Shown: positions 21,620 through 30,978, counted from the first letter of the stretch. The stretch: DNA of 50,560 bases from JADGGV01 sp035715725 (GCA_035715725.1 DASTKT010000082.1:1-50560); one strand, 5' to 3'. Notes: generated from the sequence alone by a model not told the origin. Made by a program: numbers and translations.

Positions 21620-23020
21620 ATGAAGATCCGCTCCCACTCCGTGCTGGCCGGGCTGGCCCTCTCCGCGCTCCTGGGCGTCCGCCCGGCGGCCGCCCAGGAA
21701 CCGACCTCGCCGCCGCCGACTCCGGCGCCGACTCCGGCGGCCAACCTGGCGCAGCCGGCTCCCGCCCAGCTCGTCGGCGGCGACACGGTCGGCCGGATCC
21801 TGGCGGTCGTCGGGGACAGCATCATCACCAACTACCAGCTGGAGGAGGACATCCTCCGCGTGCAGGCGCAGGCGGGGAGCCTCCCGCCCGAGGGGCCGCA
21901 GCTCGACGCGCTCCGCCGCCAGCTGCTGGACGCGCGGGTGAACGAGCTGATCCTCCTGCAGGCGGCGCAGAAGGACACGACGCTCAAGGTCAACGACGAG
22001 GACGTCAACAGCCGCGTCGAGCAGGAGATCCAGCAGCGGCAGGCGAACTTCCCGAACCAGGCGGCGTTCCAGCAGGCGCTTCGGGCGCAGGGAATGACGT
22101 TCTCCGAGTTCCGCGACATGCTGGTCGGTGACCTGAAGAAGAACCAGCTCATCCAGGGGTACGTCCAGAAGCTGCAGCGGGACCGCAAGCCGCCGAACGT
22201 CACCGAGGACGACATCCGGAAGTTCTTCGAGGCGCAGAAGCCGCAGCTCGGGCAGCGCCCGGCCACGGTCACCTTCAACCAGGTCGTGGTGGCGCCGCAG
22301 CCCTCGGACTCGGCGAAGGCGGCGGCGCGCGCCCTGGCCGACTCGGTCCTGGCGAAGGTGCGGGCGGGCGAGGACTTCGCGGCGCTGGCCAAGCGCTACT
22401 CGGCGGACCCGAGCAACAAGGACAAGGGCGGCGACCTCGGCTGGTTCCGGCGCGGCCAGATGGTGCAGGCCTTCGAGGACGTGGCGTACGCGCTCCGGCC
22501 CGGCGAGGTGAGCGGCATCGTCGAGACGCCCTTCGGCTTCCACATCATCAAGCTGGACAAGATCCGCGGCGCGGAGCGCCAGGCGCGCCACATCCTGATC
22601 CGCCCCGAGCTGACGGCCGAGGATACGGTGCGCGCGCGCCAGCGCGCCGAGGAAGCCGCCGCGCGGATGAAGGATGGCTCCATGCCGCTCGACTCGGTCA
22701 TCAAGCGCTACAACGACCCGAGCGAGCAGCAGACGCGCGTCGGGCCGTTCCCCACGGACAAGCTGCCGAAGCCGTACGACCGGTACCTCGCCTCGGTCAA
22801 GGCCGGAGAGGTCGTGGGCCCCTTCCCGCTGACCGAGGGCGGCGATTCCCCGAAGTACGCCGTCGTGAAGGTCCAGGCGGTCACGAGCGCCGGCGAGTAC
22901 ACGCTCAGCGATCCCGACATCCACGAGCAGGTGCGCGAGCAGGTGGCCCGCAACGCGCTCATGGACGAGGTCATCAAGGAGCTGCGCTCCAGGACGTACG
23001 TCGACTACCGACTCAAGTAG
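21620..23020 (+). CDS. SurA-like peptidylprolyl isomerase
   Basis: The 466-residue exported chaperone has a signal peptide of about 26 residues ending RPAAAQ. A short Pro/Thr-rich stretch follows, then a SurA N-terminal-like helical region (about 57-170; VGRILAVVGDSIITNYQLEE, RRQLLDARVNELILLQAA). The first parvulin domain is at about 215-316, with GGDLGWFRRGQMVQAFED and VETPFGFHIIKLDK. A second, degenerate parvulin domain begins at about 321 (RQARHILIR) and lacks the GG-L-GWF pattern. SurA proteins escort outer-membrane proteins through the periplasm, supporting a diderm host. The ATG at 21620 begins the signal peptide. The stop lies 22 bases before pdxA. Confidence 0.9.
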   Translation: MKIRSHSVLAGLALSALLGVRPAAAQEPTSPPPTPAPTPAANLAQPAPAQLVGGDTVGRILAVVGDSIITNYQLEEDILRVQAQAGSLPPEGPQLDALRRQLLDARVNELILLQAAQKDTTLKVNDEDVNSRVEQEIQQRQANFPNQAAFQQALRAQGMTFSEFRDMLVGDLKKNQLIQGYVQKLQRDRKPPNVTEDDIRKFFEAQKPQLGQRPATVTFNQVVVAPQPSDSAKAAARALADSVLAKVRAGEDFAALAKRYSADPSNKDKGGDLGWFRRGQMVQAFEDVAYALRPGEVSGIVETPFGFHIIKLDKIRGAERQARHILIRPELTAEDTVRARQRAEEAAARMKDGSMPLDSVIKRYNDPSEQQTRVGPFPTDKLPKPYDRYLASVKAGEVVGPFPLTEGGDSPKYAVVKVQAVTSAGEYTLSDPDIHEQVREQVARNALMDEVIKELRSRTYVDYRLK

Positions 23021-23042
23021 CGCTGCGGCGCGGGAGCGGGGT

Positions 23043-24008
23043 GTGGCGCGAGGAGGCGACGGGCTGCGGCTGGCGGTGACGCTGGGCGATCCCCGGGGTA
23101 TCGGCCCCGAGGTCGCCCGCAAGGCGGCGGACGCACTCCGCGCCGAGCCCGACCGGCCACGGCTCGTCTTCGTCGGCCCGTCCGGCACGGGCGCCGAGGC
23201 GGCCGCCGACGAGTTCATCGCCACGGGCGCGTGGACGCCCGGCGGCGCCGCGGCCGAGGCCGGGCGGCTCGCCGGCCTCGCGATCGAGCGGGGTGCCCGC
23301 CTGGCGCTGGCCGGCGAGGTCGACGGCCTCGTCACCGCGCCGATCGACAAGTCGGCGCTCCACGCCGGCGGCTACCACTACCCGGGCCACACCGAGATGC
23401 TCGCGCACCTGGCGGGCGACGTCGACGTCGTCATGCTCATGGACGCGGAGACGACGGGACTGGGCGGCCCCTTGCGCGTCGTGCTCGCCACGACGCACCT
23501 TCCGCTGGCTCAGGTCCCGGCGGCTCTCACGAGCGAGCTCATCGTCGCGCAGGCGCGAATCACGGCGGCCGGTCTCCGCGAGGGCTGGGGCATCGCGCGG
23601 CCGCGGCTGGCGGTGTGCGCGGTGAACCCCCACGCCTCCGACGGCGGCCTCTTCGGCGACGAGGAGGCGCGGATCCTCGAGCCCGCGCTGCGCACGCTGC
23701 GCGGCGAGGGCATCGACGCCGCCGGCCCGATCCCCGCGGACACCGTGTTCGTCCGCGCGATCCGCGGCGAGTTCGACGCCGTCGTCGCCCCCTACCACGA
23801 CGTGGGGATGGCGGCGTTCAAGACGGCGGCCTTCGGGAGCGGCATCAACGTCACGCTCGGGCTCCCCTTCGTCCGCACGTCGCCGGACCACGGGACGGCG
23901 CTGGACATCGCCGGGCGGGGGATCGCCGACCCGGGCTCCATGATCGAGGCGCTCCGCCTGGCAGCGCGCCTCGCCTCGATACGCACGCAGGCAGCGACTC
24001 ACCGGTAG
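23043..24008 (+). CDS. pdxA: 4-hydroxythreonine-4-phosphate dehydrogenase PdxA
   Basis: PdxA oxidises 4-phosphohydroxy-L-threonine in the DXP-dependent pyridoxal phosphate pathway. The 321-residue protein has VTLGDPRGIGPEV at its start, TAPIDKSAL, the metal His in GHTEM (about 115), the second His in APYHDVGMAAFK (about 251), and the third in TSPDHGTALDIAG (about 279). The start is a GTG at 23043, 22 bases after the surA-like stop. The surA-pdxA order is also known from other bacteria. ftsE begins 3 bases after its stop. Confidence 0.95.
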   Translation: MARGGDGLRLAVTLGDPRGIGPEVARKAADALRAEPDRPRLVFVGPSGTGAEAAADEFIATGAWTPGGAAAEAGRLAGLAIERGARLALAGEVDGLVTAPIDKSALHAGGYHYPGHTEMLAHLAGDVDVVMLMDAETTGLGGPLRVVLATTHLPLAQVPAALTSELIVAQARITAAGLREGWGIARPRLAVCAVNPHASDGGLFGDEEARILEPALRTLRGEGIDAAGPIPADTVFVRAIRGEFDAVVAPYHDVGMAAFKTAAFGSGINVTLGLPFVRTSPDHGTALDIAGRGIADPGSMIEALRLAARLASIRTQAATHR

Positions 24009-24011
24009 GTC

Positions 24012-24689
<678 letters not shown>

Positions 24690-24692
24690 GCG

Positions 24693-25550
24693 ATGACGTA
24701 CTCCATCCGGGAGGCCCTCGCGGCGTTCCGCCGCGCGCCGGCGCTGGCCGGGCTGTCGGCCGCGCTGATCTCGCTCTCGCTCTTCATCGTAGGCCTGTTC
24801 GGCGTCATGGCGTTCAATCTCCGGCGCGCGGTGGAGCGCGTCGAGTCGCGCGTCGAGATCATCGCCTACCTGCGCGACGACGCCTCGCCGAACGCGGTCG
24901 CGCTGGCGCAGCACGAGATCGAGGCGTTCCCCGAGGTCCGCAAGGTCTATTACGTCTCGCGCGACGAGGCGCTCGAGAACGCGCGGCGCGACCTCGTCGA
25001 GTTCCGCTCCGTCCTCGCCGACCTCGACGCCAACCCGCTGCCGGCCTCCTTCGAGGTGCGGCTCCGGACCGGCCAGCAGGGCGCCGGCGCCGTGCGCGCC
25101 GTGGCCCAGCGCATCGCGACCTACCCGTTCGTCGAGCAGGTCTCCTACGGCGCCGACTGGCTGGACAAGGTCTACCTGCTGCGCCGCGTGGCCGGCGCGG
25201 CCACGGCGGTGCTCGGCGGCGCGTTCGCCGTCGTCGCCGCGCTCATCATCGGGGCCGCGGTCCGGCTCGCCATCTTCGCGCGACGGGACGAGATCGCCAT
25301 CATGCGGCTGGTCGGCGCGACCGAGAGCTTCGTGCAGCGGCCGTTCCTGCTCGAGGGCCTGCTCACGGGGCTGGCCGGCGGCGCCATCGCGCTCGGCGCG
25401 ACGTTCGGCCTCTTCCAACTGCTCTCCGGGACCGTGTTCGCGATGGAATGGATCCCGCTCGAGTGGATCGCCGTGGGGCTCGCGTTCGGCGGGCTGCTGG
25501 GCGTGGCCGCCAGCGCTCACGCCGTGCGGCGCCACCTGCGGGAGATCTGA
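24693..25550 (+). CDS. ftsX: Cell division protein FtsX
   Basis: The 285-residue membrane partner of FtsE has a first helix (about 20-45), a periplasmic loop (about 46-165) with the FtsX-like pattern VEIIAYLRDDASPN and PASFEVRLR, and three C-terminal helices (about 172-200, 222-245, 252-275) carrying RRDEIAIMRLVGAT, the coupling region contacting FtsE. The large loop is the docking site for an EnvC/PcsB-type coiled-coil partner, which is the next gene. The stop overlaps that gene's ATG by one base. Confidence 0.95.
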   Translation: MTYSIREALAAFRRAPALAGLSAALISLSLFIVGLFGVMAFNLRRAVERVESRVEIIAYLRDDASPNAVALAQHEIEAFPEVRKVYYVSRDEALENARRDLVEFRSVLADLDANPLPASFEVRLRTGQQGAGAVRAVAQRIATYPFVEQVSYGADWLDKVYLLRRVAGAATAVLGGAFAVVAALIIGAAVRLAIFARRDEIAIMRLVGATESFVQRPFLLEGLLTGLAGGAIALGATFGLFQLLSGTVFAMEWIPLEWIAVGLAFGGLLGVAASAHAVRRHLREI

Positions 25551-26779
25551 TGGGCCGCCGGTGGGTGCGCGCGGCTCTCCTCGGCGCGGCGCTCCTCGGC
25601 GTCGCCCGGCTTCCGCTCGCCGCCCAGCAGGACGGCCGCAAGGAGCTGCGTGAGAGCCAGCTCCGGCTCGACCAGATCCGCCAGGAGCGCGAGACGCTGC
25701 AGCGCCAGATGAGCGAGCTGCGGACCCGCGTCCACGACGTCTCCGGTGAGCTCGCCAACATCAACCGCCAGCTCTCGACGTCCGCCGGCGCGCTCAAGGA
25801 GCTCGACTTCCAGGCGCACACGGTCACGGCCAACGTCGAGGCCACGACACGCCAGCTCCTCCTGACCCGCGACAAGATGGCCGAGCGCAAGGCGGTCCTG
25901 CACGGCCGCCTCCGCTCGATCTACGAGCGCGGCCCGCTGCACGCGCTCCGCGTCCTGCTGAGCGCGCGCAACTTCGGCGACCTGCTCAACCGCTACAAAT
26001 ACCTCCAGCTCATCACGGTCTACGACCGGCTGCTCGTGCAGGAGGTCCAGGAGCTGAACCGGCAGCTCACGGCGCAGGACCGGGAGCTCCAGACCAGCCT
26101 CGCACAGCTCCAGGAGCTCCGCGACCAGAAGATGCGCGAGCTGCAGGAGCTGCAGGACCTCCAGCACACGCAGCGGCGCACGCTGTCCCAGTTCCAGGTC
26201 CGCACGCAGCGGGTGCAGAGCCGCCTGAAGCGGCTCGCGCAGGACGAGGCGCGCATCAAGAAGGTCCTCGCCGAGATCGAGCGCAAGCGGCGCGAGGAGG
26301 AGCGGCGCCGCGCCATCGCCGGCCGGGCGGCGCCGGGCGAGCGGAACCTCACGACGCGAGACCTCGGCGCGCTCGCCTGGCCGGTCGACGGCGAGCTCGT
26401 CTACCGCTTCGGCCCGGATCGCAAGCCGAACGGCGTCACGTTGCGCAACAACGGCATCGGCATCGCCGCCGATATCGGCACGCCCGTGCGGACCGTCGAG
26501 GCCGGCACCGTCGTGATGGCCCGCCCCTTCGAGGGGTACGGTCCGACGGTCATGATCAGCCACGGCGGCGGCTACTACACGCTCTACCTGTACCTCGGCG
26601 CGATCCGCGTCCGCGAGGGGCAGCGGGTGGCCAGCGGACAGGTCGTGGGCACCGTGGGCGGCGAGCGGACGCCCGAGGGCCCGCACGTCGAGTTCCAGGT
26701 CCGTGCGCCGGGGTCCGGCGGCGGCACGCCGGAGCCCGTCGACCCGCTCGGGTGGCTGCGCGCGAGGAGCGGCCCGTGA
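25550..26779 (+). CDS. envC: EnvC-like murein hydrolase activator (coiled coil plus degenerate M23 domain)
   Basis: The 409-residue protein has a signal peptide (about 1-25), long coiled coil (about 28-125 and 160-255) and a LytM/M23 fold (about 275-390). Every usual zinc ligand is substituted: the HxGxD site reads NNGIG (300-304), the YAHL site reads YLYLG (Tyr348 at the His position), and the HLHF site reads HVEF (Glu381 replacing the second His). It should therefore not be a peptidase itself but an activator of amidases, like EnvC, gated by FtsEX. Its position directly after ftsX supports this. The symbol is by analogy. Confidence 0.87.
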   Translation: MGRRWVRAALLGAALLGVARLPLAAQQDGRKELRESQLRLDQIRQERETLQRQMSELRTRVHDVSGELANINRQLSTSAGALKELDFQAHTVTANVEATTRQLLLTRDKMAERKAVLHGRLRSIYERGPLHALRVLLSARNFGDLLNRYKYLQLITVYDRLLVQEVQELNRQLTAQDRELQTSLAQLQELRDQKMRELQELQDLQHTQRRTLSQFQVRTQRVQSRLKRLAQDEARIKKVLAEIERKRREEERRRAIAGRAAPGERNLTTRDLGALAWPVDGELVYRFGPDRKPNGVTLRNNGIGIAADIGTPVRTVEAGTVVMARPFEGYGPTVMISHGGGYYTLYLYLGAIRVREGQRVASGQVVGTVGGERTPEGPHVEFQVRAPGSGGGTPEPVDPLGWLRARSGP

Positions 26780-27924
26780 GCGCGCTGCCGCCCATCCGGG
26801 GCCACGAGGACGTGCGGGCGAGCCTGGCGCGCGCCGCGCGCGCCGGCGAGCTCCCCGGCTCGCTGCTCATCCATGGGCCCGCGGGCGTCGGCAAGCAGCG
26901 GCTTGGCCTCTGGCTCGCGCAGCTCCTGGCGTGCGAGCGCCCCGGCCCGGAGCCGTGCGACGCCTGCGCGTCCTGCCGGCTCGCGCTGCGCCTCGAGCAC
27001 CCCGACATCCTCTGGTTCTTCCCGATCGCCCGGCCGAAGGCGTCCGGGAGCCCCGAGAGGCTCGCCGAGGCCATGGAGGAGGCGCGTGCGCAGGAGCTGG
27101 CCGCCCGCCGCGAGAGCCCCTGGCGGCGTGCCGCGCCCGGCGAGCCGCTCGGCCTGTTCCTCCCGCAGATGCAGACGCTCCGGCGCTACGCCTCGACCCG
27201 CCCCGCCATGGGCCGGCGCAAGGTCTTCCTCGTCGGCGACGCCGAGCTGCTCGTCCCGCAGGAGTCCAGCCCCGAGGCCGCCAACGCCCTCCTCAAGGTG
27301 CTGGAGGAGCCGCCCGCGGACGCCACGTTCATCCTGACCGTGAGCGACGCGGAGTCCCTCCTCCCCACCCTCCGCTCCCGCCTGTTGCCGGTGAGGCTCC
27401 GGCCGTTGCCCGACGCCGAGGTCGCGAGATTCCTCGCCGAGGAGCGCGGCGCGTCCCAGCGGGACGCGGCTCGGATCGCCCGGCTCGCCCAGGGATCGAT
27501 CGGGCGCGCACTCGGCTTCTCCCCCGAGGACGGCGAGCCCGGCCCGCTCGAGGCGCTGCGGCAACAGGCGCTGGGGCTGCTCGAGGCGGCAAGCGCCGGC
27601 CCGGCCACGCGCCGCCTCGGCGCCGCGCTCGGCGTGGGCCCGGCGGGCGCGCGCGGCGCGTTCACGGACCTGCTCGAGGCCCTCTCGCTCTGGCTCCGCG
27701 ACCTCGCCGCGACCGCCGCCGGCGCGCCGGACCAGGTCGTCGGCGCCGATGCGGCCGACCGCCTCTCCGCCCTCGCGAGCCGGCTCCCGGCGGCCGACCT
27801 GGCCGCCGCGAACGGGATCCGGCTGGTCGAGGAGGCCCGGGCGCTGGCCTATGGTAACGTCAATCCACAGCTCATCTTGGCCTGGCTGTTGCGCTCGCTC
27901 AACACCACCCTCGCCCCCCGCTGA
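26776..27924 (+). CDS. holB: DNA polymerase III delta-prime subunit (clamp loader)
   Basis: The chosen GTG at 26776 overlaps the upstream stop (GTGA), giving 382 residues. An AAA+ N-terminal part has the P-loop HGPAGVGKQRL and a zinc module CDACASC with an upstream Cys (LACERPG). Sensor-like residues follow: RKVFLVGDAELL, ANALLKVLEEPP (the SRC-adjacent helix) and FILTVSDAESLLPTLRSR. This is the delta-prime family signature; it stabilises the sliding clamp loader. A Lys to Gln difference at the end of the P-loop (GKQ rather than GKT/GKS) fits delta-prime, which need not bind ATP. Only family level can be certain; a dnaX-like role is excluded by the short length and the missing C-terminal domains. 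Confidence 0.85.
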   Translation: MSALPPIRGHEDVRASLARAARAGELPGSLLIHGPAGVGKQRLGLWLAQLLACERPGPEPCDACASCRLALRLEHPDILWFFPIARPKASGSPERLAEAMEEARAQELAARRESPWRRAAPGEPLGLFLPQMQTLRRYASTRPAMGRRKVFLVGDAELLVPQESSPEAANALLKVLEEPPADATFILTVSDAESLLPTLRSRLLPVRLRPLPDAEVARFLAEERGASQRDAARIARLAQGSIGRALGFSPEDGEPGPLEALRQQALGLLEAASAGPATRRLGAALGVGPAGARGAFTDLLEALSLWLRDLAATAAGAPDQVVGADAADRLSALASRLPAADLAAANGIRLVEEARALAYGNVNPQLILAWLLRSLNTTLAPR

Positions 27925-27963
27925 GCCTTCCGTCCCGTGCCGGGGCCTAGTATCTTCGGCCGG

Positions 27964-28440
27964 ATGTTGACCCACCAGGACGAGAGCGGGCGCCCGCGGA
28001 TGGTCGATGTGGGCGCCAAGGCGGAGACGGAGCGGACCGCCGTCGCTGAAGGCGTCCTGGCCATGGCGCCGGCCACGCTGGAGCTGCTGCGGGCCGGCCG
28101 TACGCCCAAGGGCGACCCCCTCCTCGTCGCACAGATCGCCGGGATTCAGGCCGCCAAGCGGGCGGCGGAGCTGATCCCGCTCTGCCATCCCCTGTTCCTG
28201 ACCAGCGTCGAGGTGAGCCTGGAGATCGACGACACGGTGCCGGGCGTCCGCGCCCGGGCGGAGACGCGCGTCGTCGCCCGCACGGGGGTGGAGATGGAGG
28301 CGCTCACCGCGGTATCGGTGGCGCTGCTCACCGTCTACGACATGGTGAAGGCGGTCGATCGGGGGATGGAGATCCGCGAGGTACGGCTGCTGCGGAAGGA
28401 GGGAGGCCGGAGCGGCACCTGGGTTGCGGATCGACCCTAG
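27964..28440 (+). CDS. moaC: Cyclic pyranopterin monophosphate synthase MoaC
   Basis: MoaC converts the MoaA product to cyclic pyranopterin monophosphate in molybdenum cofactor synthesis. The 158-residue protein has RMVDVGAKAETERTAVA, KGDPLLVAQIAGIQAAKRA, ELIPLCHPLFLT, TGVEMEALTAV and YDMVKAVDRGMEI, all core MoaC motifs, with the substrate-binding His in LCHPL. ATG 27964 gives the normal length; an upstream in-frame ATG at 27937 is possible but adds non-homologous residues. TAGTAT at 27949-27954 might be a -10 element. No other molybdopterin gene lies in the window. Confidence 0.95.
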   Translation: MLTHQDESGRPRMVDVGAKAETERTAVAEGVLAMAPATLELLRAGRTPKGDPLLVAQIAGIQAAKRAAELIPLCHPLFLTSVEVSLEIDDTVPGVRARAETRVVARTGVEMEALTAVSVALLTVYDMVKAVDRGMEIREVRLLRKEGGRSGTWVADRP

Positions 28441-28504
28441 GGAGCGGGGGCGGGACCCGTCGAACCTCGGAAGGGTCCCGGAACGTGCACCAAGAGGTGC
28501 GACT

Positions 28505-29257
28505 ATGGCGTCCACGCGATGGAGCTGGAAGACGGCCACGGAGGCGACGAAGCGGCCGGAGCATGATCGCAGGACGGCAGAGCCGGCCGCCTCGGCGCCG
28601 CGCCGGGCGTGGGGGATGGCACCGGGCTCGGCGCTGCGCATGCTGCTGCTCGGCGGGGTGACGTTCTTCTTCGGCGTCGCCGTCGCCTCGGGGCCGCGGC
28701 CCGTGCAGGCGAGCGGGGACGCGGCCAAGCGCGCATCCCGTGCGGAGCGCGAGGTGCGTGCCCGCGAGGGGGAGCTGGAGCTGGTGCGCCTCGAGCTGGC
28801 GCGCTCGAACGCCATCATGGAGCATTCCGCACGCTTCGCGATCCCGGCCGACCTCGCGGCCGAGATCTACGACATGGCCACGGCGGAGGGGATCGAGCCC
28901 ACGATCGCCTTCCGGCTCGTGCGGGTGGAGAGCGACTTCACGCACAACGCCGTGAGCCCGAAGGGAGCGGTCGGCCTCACCCAGATCATGCCGAGCACGG
29001 CGCGGGAGCTGAACCCGAAGGTCCGGCGCGAGGACCTGTTCCATCGCGAGACGAACCTGCGCATGGGCTTCGCCTACCTGCGCGATCTGATCCGCGCGTA
29101 CCGCGGCGATATCCGCCTCGCGCTCCTGGCCTACAACCGCGGTCCGGCCGTGGTGGACGCGATCCGCAAGCAGGGTGGCGACCCGGAAAACGGCTACGCC
29201 CGGGCGATCCTGGGCCCGCGACGCGTCGAGCCGCGGCCCACCCAGCCGCGGCGCTGA
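28505..29257 (+). CDS. Membrane-anchored lytic transglycosylase (SLT domain)
   Basis: ATG 28505 is preceded by AGAGG. The 250-residue protein has a basic N-terminus, one membrane helix at about 45-62, a short charged coiled coil at about 73-108, and a goose-lysozyme-like SLT domain at about 115-240. The catalytic Glu is in RVESDFTHNAVSPKGAVGL (about residue 142), followed by GLTQIMPSTA and LALLAYNRGP, both standard. It should cleave glycan strands in the periplasm to 1,6-anhydro ends. It is the first of three transglycosylase genes within 4.5 kb and converges on the others across a strong hairpin. Confidence 0.92.
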   Translation: MASTRWSWKTATEATKRPEHDRRTAEPAASAPRRAWGMAPGSALRMLLLGGVTFFFGVAVASGPRPVQASGDAAKRASRAEREVRAREGELELVRLELARSNAIMEHSARFAIPADLAAEIYDMATAEGIEPTIAFRLVRVESDFTHNAVSPKGAVGLTQIMPSTARELNPKVRREDLFHRETNLRMGFAYLRDLIRAYRGDIRLALLAYNRGPAVVDAIRKQGGDPENGYARAILGPRRVEPRPTQPRR

Positions 29258-29275
29258 GCGAGGCGCCTCCCCAGG

Positions 29276-29321
29276 ACGCATGCGGGGCCCGCGACCGGTC
29301 GGTCGCGGGCCCCGCATGCGT
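29276..29321. terminator. Bidirectional terminator with a 21-bp perfect stem
   Basis: Bases 29276-29296 pair perfectly with 29301-29321 around a GGTC loop. It lies between convergent genes (stops at 29257 and 29339). On the plus strand TCCCCC follows rather than a T-run. Confidence 0.75.
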
Positions 29322-29338
29322 TCCCCCTCGGGCGGGGC

Positions 29339-29548
29339 CTAGCCGTCCGCCGGGAGTCCCGGATCCTCGACGCTCTCCAGCTCGTCCTCCGTGATCCCGA
29401 CCACCTCCCCGTCGGCGAACTCGACGAGGTAGCCGTGGCGCGCCTCGGCGCTGTTCTCGGGCCCCCAGTTCCCGATGACCTCCCCCACTTGCCCGATGTA
29501 GCGGCGGGACTGCTCGTACTGCGGATTCGTGATCTTCACCCAATACAT
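29339..29548 (-). CDS. Small SH3-like protein, unknown function
   Basis: The 69-residue protein has a clear ribosome site (AGGAG, 7 bases before the ATG). The sequence is beta-rich: RYIGQVGEVIGNWG, then HGYLVEFADGEVVGITEDELE, the pattern of an SH3-like barrel with an acidic C-terminus, comparable in style to KOW-like or nitrile-hydratase-beta-like modules. I do not recognise a named family. It lies 73 bases downstream of the first MltD-type gene on the same strand and may share its transcript. Confidence 0.7.
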   Translation of the reverse strand: MYWVKITNPQYEQSRRYIGQVGEVIGNWGPENSAEARHGYLVEFADGEVVGITEDELESVEDPGLPADG

Positions 29549-29621
29549 CGTCTCGCTCCTGCCGCGGGGGAACCATGCGGCGACCGGCCATGCAGGAGCC
29601 AGGCCAGGCCGCCGCCGGCGC

Positions 29622-30800
29622 TCAACCGCCCACCCGCAGCGCCTGCCCCGGCCGCAACCGGCTTCCGCTCAGGTCGTTCCAGCGCTTGAGCTGCGCCACG
29701 CTGACGTCGTAGCGGCGGGAGAGATCCCAGAGCGTGTCGCCCCGCCGCACGCGGTGCACCTTCCGGCTGGAGGCGCGCGCCATCCTGGCCCCGGCGGATC
29801 CCTTCGACCTCGACGCCGATCGCTCCTTCGCCGCCGTGACCTCGGCCAGCAGCGCCTCCCTGTACATGCGGGGGAACTCCGCCGTGAAGCGAGCACCGGC
29901 GCCGTCGGGGACCCGCACCTGCCACGAGCGCCCCGGCGGGGTCCGCCCCTTCACCAGGTGCGGGTTCAGCTCGTCGATCGCCGGCTCGGCCACGCCCGCC
30001 GCCTTCGCCACCACGCCCAGCTCCGTGCCGCCCGGCACCCAGACCGTGTCGCAGGCGAGCGGGTCGCGGTAGTCCACGTCGTCGAAGCCGTACTTCCACG
30101 GCTGCTTGGCGATGTGCCCCGCCGCGAGCATCAGCGGCACGTAGTTCCGCGTCTCCCGCGGCAGGTACGGCGCGATCCGCCAGAACGTCGAATCGTTCCC
30201 CCGCGTCCGCCCCGTCCGCTCCCTCAGGATCCGCTCCACGCGGTTCGGGCCCGTGTTGTACGCGGCGGCGGCCAGGTACCAGCTCCCGAACCGGTCGTGC
30301 AGCTCCTTCAGGAACCGCAGCGCGGCGTCCGTGGCCGCGAGCGGGTCGCGCCGCTCGTCCACGTAGCCGGAGACCTCCAGCCCCCAGATCCGCCCCGTCT
30401 CGGCGATGAACTGCCACATGCCCGACGCCCGCGCCTGCGAGTACGCCTTCGGCGAGAAGCCGCTCTCGATGAACGCCAGGTACACCAGATCCTCCGGCAT
30501 CCCGCGCCGCCTCAGCTCCTGTCGGATCATCGGCGCGTACGTCCCCGATCGCTCCAGCCAGAGGCGCGTCCGCTCCTTGTTCTCCCCCGCCAGGAACTTC
30601 ACCCAGTGCTCCACCCGGTCGTTGTACGTCACCGGGAGGTCCCAGTGGACGCTCGCGTCCGTGTCCTCCGACAGCAGCTCGTCCATCGGGCTCGGCTCCA
30701 CCTCCTCGTCGCGGCCGACCGCCCACGCCGTCAGGAGCGCCAGGCTCGCCAGGACGAGCCCGAGAAGGAGCGCGCGCACGTGTTTCGTGAGTCCGTTCAT
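29622..30800 (-). CDS. MltD-like lytic transglycosylase with LysM domain (membrane-anchored)
   Basis: The start is ATG 30800, giving 392 residues with an N-terminal signal/anchor helix (about 8-28) lacking a lipobox Cys. The SLT domain spans about 85-250: LVYLAFIESGFSPKAYSQ places the catalytic Glu near 112, followed by SGMWQFIAETG, FGSWYLAAAAYNTGPNRV and ETRNYVPLMLAA, all MltD family motifs. A cryptic LysM-like segment lies mid-protein (CDTVWVPGGTELGVVAKAAG). A clear LysM closes the protein (347-392, RVRRGDTLWDLSRRYDVS). It should bind peptidoglycan through LysM and cleave it in the periplasm. A promoter-like element and dyad lie upstream. Confidence 0.92.
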   Translation of the reverse strand: MNGLTKHVRALLLGLVLASLALLTAWAVGRDEEVEPSPMDELLSEDTDASVHWDLPVTYNDRVEHWVKFLAGENKERTRLWLERSGTYAPMIRQELRRRGMPEDLVYLAFIESGFSPKAYSQARASGMWQFIAETGRIWGLEVSGYVDERRDPLAATDAALRFLKELHDRFGSWYLAAAAYNTGPNRVERILRERTGRTRGNDSTFWRIAPYLPRETRNYVPLMLAAGHIAKQPWKYGFDDVDYRDPLACDTVWVPGGTELGVVAKAAGVAEPAIDELNPHLVKGRTPPGRSWQVRVPDGAGARFTAEFPRMYREALLAEVTAAKERSASRSKGSAGARMARASSRKVHRVRRGDTLWDLSRRYDVSVAQLKRWNDLSGSRLRPGQALRVGG

Positions 30801-30947
30801 CGCCTCGCGGGGTGGTGGTCCGTGGATCGGAGCGCGTGGGCGGCGGCCGCCGCGGGAACCGGCGTTCCGGGACGCAGCCGGGACGCGCCCCTCGAGGGGC
30901 ACGACTCGCCTGATCGGCCGCACGCGCGTTGTCGGTGTGTGTCGTCA

Positions 30948-30978
30948 AAGCTAATGGTTCATTGATGTACCGTCAATG
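30948..30978 (-). promoter_or_regulatory. Candidate promoter with overlapping dyad
   Basis: On the minus strand TTGACG (30976-30971), a 17-base spacer and TAGCTT (30953-30948) form a sigma-70-like promoter. A dyad CATTGA (30960-30965) / TCAATG (30973-30978) covers the -35 and part of the spacer, the usual place for a repressor operator. The leader to the ATG at 30800 would be about 140 bases. Confidence 0.5.
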
